Source: an uncultured Oscillospiraceae bacterium (lineage in GTDB: Bacteria > Bacillota > Clostridia > Oscillospirales > Oscillospiraceae). Taken from it: DNA of 63,479 bases. Shown piece by piece: positions 59,911 through 63,479 of the stretch. The stretch lies in assembly GCA_910584045.1 (NCBI GenBank), contig CAJTYO010000011.1, positions 1-63,479 of the forward strand. The letters are read 5' to 3'. The translations under genes were made by a program, and so were the position numbers. The notes beneath the pieces were generated by a model. The model saw nothing but the letters and a program-made list of their open reading frames with translations. It was not told the DNA's origin and made no database searches. Positions within the stretch are counted from its first letter, which is position 1. Each line of letters starts with the position of its first letter.

Positions 59911-61023
59911 ATGCTGACATACGCAATACCCTGCCTGTTCGGGCTGGAGGGACTGGTGGGCGACGAGGTCCGGCGGCTGGGGCTGTCGGACGTACAGGTG
60001 GAGAACGGACGGGTCCTGTGCCGCGGGAGCGAGGGCGATCTGCCCCGGCTCAATTTGAATCTGCGCTGCGGGGAGCGGGTGCTGCTGGCGCTGGCCTCCT
60101 TCCCGGCAAGAAGCTTCGAGGCGCTGTTCCAGGGGGCCTCCGCCGTGCCGTGGGAGGACTATGTGCCCCGGGACGGGCAGTTCCCCGTGAAGGGCCACGC
60201 CCTGGACTCCCAGCTTCACTCCGTGCCGGACTGTCAGAGGATCGTCAAGAAGGCGGCGGCGGAGCGTCTGGGCCGGGTGTACGGCCTGGAGCGCCTGCCG
60301 GAGACGGGGGTGAAGTACCAGATCCAATTCGGCATTATGAAGGACCAGTGCACCCTGTATCTGGACACCAGCGGGCCGGGGCTCCATAAGCGGGGTTACC
60401 GGGCGGTGGGGGTGGAGGCCCCTCTGCGGGAGACGCTGGCGGCGGCCATGGTGCTCCTCAGCCGCTTTCGGGGGCGCGACCCCTTCCGGGACCCCTTCTG
60501 CGGGTCGGGGACCATCGCCATCGAGGCGGCGCTGATTGCCAAGGGCCGGGCCCCGGGCCTGGACCGGTCCTTCGACGCCCAGCGCTGGGCGTGGCTCCCC
60601 AGCCGGTGCTGGGTGGAGGCCGCCGGGGAGGCCATGGACGGGGAGTATGACGGGACCTATGACATCTGGGGCGGAGACGTCGATCCCAGGGCGGTGCGGA
60701 TCGCCAGGGAGAACGCGGTCAAGGCCGGGGTGGAGGACCTTGTTCGTTTTGACGCTGCGGACGTGAAAAAGTTCCGCTGTCAGGGGGAATATGGGCAGAT
60801 CGTGACAAACCCGCCCTACGGGGAGCGGCTGATGGAGAAGGAGGAGGCGGAGGCGCTGTACCGCGCGTTCGGGGCGATCTACCGCAGTGTGCCGCCCAAA
60901 TGGCGGGTCCTGGTGCTGACAAGCCATCCGGACTTTGAGACCTTCTTCGGCCGCCGGGCGGAGAAAAAGAGAAAGCTGTATAACGGCATGATAAAATGCG
61001 ATCTGTATCAGTTTGCGCGGTAG
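59911..61023 (+). CDS. THUMP-domain 23S rRNA guanine-N2 methyltransferase (RlmL/YpsC-like)
   Basis: The 370-residue protein has an N-terminal THUMP domain (ending near residue 160 with SGPGLHKRGYR) and a methyltransferase domain. That domain has DPFCGSGTIAIEAALIA as AdoMet motif, WGGDVDPRAVRIARENA and the catalytic TNPPYGERL. It is the Firmicutes YpsC type, which lacks the second methyltransferase domain of E. coli RlmL. ATG 59911 follows GAAGAGGTG. It is followed closely by rbfA. Confidence 0.92.
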   Translation: MLTYAIPCLFGLEGLVGDEVRRLGLSDVQVENGRVLCRGSEGDLPRLNLNLRCGERVLLALASFPARSFEALFQGASAVPWEDYVPRDGQFPVKGHALDSQLHSVPDCQRIVKKAAAERLGRVYGLERLPETGVKYQIQFGIMKDQCTLYLDTSGPGLHKRGYRAVGVEAPLRETLAAAMVLLSRFRGRDPFRDPFCGSGTIAIEAALIAKGRAPGLDRSFDAQRWAWLPSRCWVEAAGEAMDGEYDGTYDIWGGDVDPRAVRIARENAVKAGVEDLVRFDAADVKKFRCQGEYGQIVTNPPYGERLMEKEEAEALYRAFGAIYRSVPPKWRVLVLTSHPDFETFFGRRAEKKRKLYNGMIKCDLYQFAR

Positions 61024-61049
61024 AGCGCGGAAGAGAAAAGAGGTATTCT

Positions 61050-61442
61050 ATGGCAAGCAATCGAATCGGCCGGATCAACGAGGAGATCCAGCGGGAGCTG
61101 GCGTCCCTGCTGCGGACGGTGAAGGACCCCCGCCTCCAGGGCGGGCTGATGACCATCACCCATGTGGATACGACCAGCGACCTGCGCTATGCGAAAATTT
61201 ATATCAGCGCCCTGAACAAGGAGCAGGAGGGGGAGATGATGAAGGGCCTGCGGTCCGCCGCCGGCTATCTCCGCCGGGAGCTGGGCGCCGCCCTGCGGCT
61301 GCGCTACACGCCGGAGCTCCAGTTCGAGGCCGACGACTCCATTCAGCAGGGCGCCCACATCCTGGAGATGCTGCGGGACCCGGCGGTGGTCAAGCCCGCC
61401 AACCCCGCCAACGCCCACATTGTTCTGGAGGATGAGGAATGA
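61050..61442 (+). CDS. rbfA: Ribosome-binding factor A
   Basis: The 130-residue protein begins ASNRIGRINEEIQRELASLL and has VKDPRLQGGLMTITHVDTT, RYAKIYISAL and LRYTPELQFEADDSIQQG, all typical of the KH-fold RbfA. It matures the 30S subunit. ATG 61050 follows AAGAGG. It overlaps nrnA by four bases. In many Firmicutes it follows infB, which is not in the window. Confidence 0.95.
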   Translation: MASNRIGRINEEIQRELASLLRTVKDPRLQGGLMTITHVDTTSDLRYAKIYISALNKEQEGEMMKGLRSAAGYLRRELGAALRLRYTPELQFEADDSIQQGAHILEMLRDPAVVKPANPANAHIVLEDEE

Positions 61443-62398
61443 GCAGCGTAAGCCCGCGCGAGGCCGCCGCTCTGCTGCGGCGGCAGGACGAGGTCCTGAT
61501 CCTGACCCACCGCCGCCCCGACGGGGACACCACCGGCTGCGCCGCCGCCCTGTGCCAGAGCCTGCGGGAGCTGGGAAAGACCGCCTATCTGCTGAAAAAC
61601 CCGGATATAACGGCGGTAAACGAGGTCTATGCCGCGCCCTACTGGGCCGCGGAGGACTTCAAGCCCGCCTTTGTCGTCTCCGTGGACGTCGCCGCGAAGA
61701 GCTTGTTCTTCCCGGCGGCGGAGGCGTATTTTGACCGCATCGGCCTGGCGGTGGACCACCACCCCTCCTTCGAGGGCTTCGGCGAGGTTCAGTGTGTGGA
61801 CGCCTCCCGGGCCGCCTGCGGGGAGATCGTCTATGAGATTTGCCGGGAGCTGGGGGAGATCACCCCGGAGACGGCTCTGCCCCTCTATGCCGCCGTGGCC
61901 ACGGACACGGGCTGCTTCGTCTATGCCAACACCACCGCCAACACCCACCGGGTGGCGGCGGCGCTGCTGGAGACCGGCGTCGACTATTTTGCGGTGAACA
62001 AGCGGCATTTCCGCACTAAGAGCCGTAAACGCATCGCCCTGGAGGCGGAGCTGCTGGGCGGCGCGGAGTTCTTCGACGGGGACCGGGGCGTGTTCCTCTC
62101 TATACCGCTGTCTTTGATGGAGCGCGCGGGGGCGGGGGAGAACGACCTGGAGGACATATCCGCCCTGGCGGGGATGATCGAGGGCGTGGACTGCGGCGCG
62201 GTGCTGCGGGAGCTGAAGCCGGGGGAGTGGAAGCTGAGCCTCCGGACGGGGGCGAACGGGCGGGTAAACGCCACCAGCGCCTGCGTGCTGCTGGGCGGCG
62301 GAGGCCACGCCATGGCCGCCGGGGCCTCCGTTCGCGGCTCCCTGGACCAGGTAAAGCGGGCTGTGCTGGCGGCGATCGATCAGGTGAAGCGGGACTGA
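61439..62398 (+). CDS. nrnA: DHH-family nanoRNase/pAp phosphatase
   Basis: The 319-residue enzyme has THRRPDGDTTGCAAALC, where the DHH-type aspartates bind metal, VSVDVAAKSLFF, AVDHHPSFEGFG (DHH motif) and AVATDTGCFVYANTT. The C-terminal DHHA1 domain ends with LGGGGHAMAAGASV. NrnA degrades very short RNAs and 3'-phosphoadenosine 5'-phosphate. The rbfA-nrnA order is common. No truB follows here. Confidence 0.94.
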   Translation: MSSVSPREAAALLRRQDEVLILTHRRPDGDTTGCAAALCQSLRELGKTAYLLKNPDITAVNEVYAAPYWAAEDFKPAFVVSVDVAAKSLFFPAAEAYFDRIGLAVDHHPSFEGFGEVQCVDASRAACGEIVYEICRELGEITPETALPLYAAVATDTGCFVYANTTANTHRVAAALLETGVDYFAVNKRHFRTKSRKRIALEAELLGGAEFFDGDRGVFLSIPLSLMERAGAGENDLEDISALAGMIEGVDCGAVLRELKPGEWKLSLRTGANGRVNATSACVLLGGGGHAMAAGASVRGSLDQVKRAVLAAIDQVKRD

Positions 62399-62433
62399 GT
62401 GTGAAAAATCCCCGGTAAAATTTGAAAAATCTC

Positions 62434-62462
62434 TTGACAAACCTGGAACATACCGGTATACT
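62434..62462 (+). promoter_or_regulatory. Promoter of the rplJ-rplL operon
   Basis: A perfect TTGACA (62434-62439), a 17-base spacer and TATACT (62457-62462) form a very strong sigma-A promoter, as expected for a ribosomal protein operon. Confidence 0.9.
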
Positions 62463-62468
62463 ACACAG

Positions 62469-62645
62469 TGCGTTCCAAAGACAGCAGGTAGGGCATTGCC
62501 TGGAAATCCTGCCGAGGATTGCCGATCAGTTATGATTAGCACGGTCCTTGCGTCCTGACGCAGGGACCGTTTTCCGTTTCTTGAACGCGGATCGCGGGCG
62601 GCCCCGGCCGGCCACGGTCAGATTCTAATGGAGGTGAAACCAAGA
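62469..62645 (+). promoter_or_regulatory. Ribosomal protein L10 leader
   Basis: The 5' untranslated region before rplJ shows the L10 leader layout: GTTCCAAAGACAGCAGGTAGGG, read here as GTTCCAAAGACAGCAGG and what follows, a GCCGAGGATTGCCGATC kink-turn-like core, and a terminator-like stem before the rplJ ribosome binding site. In Firmicutes the L10-L12 complex binds this leader and represses its own operon. The assignment rests on position, core sequence and the attenuator stem. Confidence 0.85.
62541..62570 (+). terminator. Attenuator hairpin of the L10 leader
   Basis: ACGGTCCTTGCGTC (62541-62554) pairs with GACGCAGGGACCGT (62557-62570), followed by TTTCCGTTTC. It probably ends transcription when L10-L12 binds the leader. 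Confidence 0.8.
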
Positions 62646-63176
62646 ATGCCTAATGCAAAGGTTCTCAGCGAGAAGCAGGCCATCGTGGCCGATCTGACCA
62701 ACAAGCTGCAGAACGCCGCCGCCGGTGTGCTGGTGAACTATAAGGGCATCACTGTGGCCGAGGACACCGCTCTGCGCGCCGAGCTGCGCAAGAACAACGT
62801 CGAGTACGCCGTGGTGAAAAACACCCTGCTTCAGTTCGCCGTCAACAACTGCGGCATGAACGAGCTGGACGAGCTGCTCAACGGCGCCACGGCTCTGGCT
62901 ATCTGCCACGACGACCCCGTGGCCCCCGCCCGGGTGGTCAACGACTTCGCCAAGAAGATCGAAGGCCGCTTCGAGATCAAGGGCGGCTTCATGGACGGCA
63001 AGGCAATGCCCATAGACGAGGTCATGGCCCTGGCCGCCATTCCCCCGCTGCCCGTCCTGCAGGCCCAGGTCCTGGGCACCATGCTGGCCCCTATTTCCGG
63101 CCTTGCCTGCGTACTCAAGCAGATTGCCGAGAAGCAGGGCGCCCCGGCCGAGGAGGCCGCTCCCGCCGCCGAGTAA
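62646..63176 (+). CDS. rplJ: Large-subunit ribosomal protein L10 (uL10)
   Basis: The 176-residue protein begins PNAKVLSEKQAIVADLTNKL and has GVLVNYKGITVAEDTALR, VEYAVVKNTLLQFA and the C-terminal helix that holds L12 dimers. It forms the base of the ribosomal stalk. ATG 62646 is chosen because GGAGG lies ten bases upstream; an earlier in-frame ATG overlaps that site. Confidence 0.97.
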   Translation: MPNAKVLSEKQAIVADLTNKLQNAAAGVLVNYKGITVAEDTALRAELRKNNVEYAVVKNTLLQFAVNNCGMNELDELLNGATALAICHDDPVAPARVVNDFAKKIEGRFEIKGGFMDGKAMPIDEVMALAAIPPLPVLQAQVLGTMLAPISGLACVLKQIAEKQGAPAEEAAPAAE

Positions 63177-63229
63177 GCGGCAGTCCCCCCATCACTTATT
63201 TACTGAAAATTATTAGGAGGTACTAACAA

Positions 63230-63479
63230 ATGGCTAGCGAGAAAGTTACCGCTATGATCGAAGAAGTCAAGGCTCTGACCGTTCTGGAGCTGAGCGAGCT
63301 GGTGCACGCCCTTGAGGAGGAATTCGGCGTTTCCGCCGCCGCCATGGCCGCTCCCGCCGCCGGCGCCGCCGCCCCCGCCGCTGAGGAGAAGACCGAGTTC
63401 GACGTGGTCCTGACCGGCTTCGACGCCGCCGCCAAGATCAAGGTCATCAAGGTTGTCCGCGAGATCACCGGCCTGGGCC
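63230..63479 (+). CDS. rplL: Large-subunit ribosomal protein L7/L12 (bL12), cut by the window edge
   Basis: The first 83 residues are present: ASEKVTAMIEEVKALTVLEL (dimerisation domain), the Ala-rich hinge and the start of the C-terminal domain (EKTEFDVVLTGFDAAAKI). The protein continues past the window. TTAGGAGG precedes the ATG at 63230. It carries factor-binding activity of the stalk and, with L10, feeds back on the leader. Confidence 0.97.
   Translation, partial: MASEKVTAMIEEVKALTVLELSELVHALEEEFGVSAAAMAAPAAGAAAPAAEEKTEFDVVLTGFDAAAKIKVIKVVREITGLG

Noticed and set aside
1..63479. tRNA, rRNA, integrase, transposase or CRISPR genes
   Set aside because: I looked for cloverleaf ends, conserved rRNA segments, recombinase motifs and short spaced repeats and found none I could support.

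Overview
The window looks like a chromosomal piece of a Gram-positive gut Clostridia species, most likely in the Oscillospiraceae (Flavonifractor/Lawsonibacter/Oscillibacter-like). The evidence is a GC-rich core with strong AGGAGG-type ribosome binding sites, a complete spoIIIA sporulation operon, an L10 leader ahead of rplJ-rplL, a Firmicutes-type 6S RNA, and the gene order tig-clpP-clpX-lon-engB. I cannot fix the species from sequence alone.

Bases 1 to about 25,900 form a lower-GC genomic island. Its left edge is a mosaic: a fragment of a VirB4-type conjugation ATPase is joined to a truncated protein of an integrative element, followed by a YqaJ exonuclease, two P-loop GTPases, a previously unlisted 37-residue protein and a HAD phosphatase. 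These form one leftward operon with a good promoter whose spacer holds one of two 22-bp-spaced direct repeats, probably the operator of the divergent XRE repressor. Further right are small regulators, a PPP-type phosphatase, a SLOG protein, a full type I restriction-modification locus (hsdR-hsdM-hsdS), two AAA-DUF4143 ATPases and a DUF2200/DUF1801 fusion. Next comes a two-gene unit coding for a metallo-beta-lactamase-fold protein and a 1049-residue trypsin-TPR-PIN-like protein. The island ends with a RelA/SpoT-like pseudogene plus a DUF6718-like gene, and an ATPase plus TOPRIM-like DUF4276 pair. A repeat of about 100 bp occurs at the right end of three successive modules (17.9, 23.3 and 25.8 kb), which suggests repeated insertion at one attachment site.

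Bases 26,000 to 63,479 are core genome. In order they hold TspO, a GH31 alpha-glucosidase, a DUF378 membrane protein, a chemoreceptor-like protein, a secreted M3-like peptidase with SLH sequence, spoIIIAA to spoIIIAH (leftward), and an internally duplicated protein of unknown function. A phosphatase-GNAT fusion, an HD hydrolase, a hotdog thioesterase, lepB, rbgA, rnhB, yraN and thrC follow. After that come a proteostasis block (tig, clpP, clpX, lon, engB), a class A PBP, a DUF1292 protein, 6S RNA, an rRNA methyltransferase, rbfA, nrnA, and rplJ with the start of rplL.

The best candidate for an undescribed system is the MBL plus trypsin-TPR-PIN pair at 18,045-22,171. It uses parts known from AVAST and related conflict systems but shows no STAND ATPase. 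No tyrosine or serine recombinase, CRISPR array, tRNA or rRNA was found in the window.
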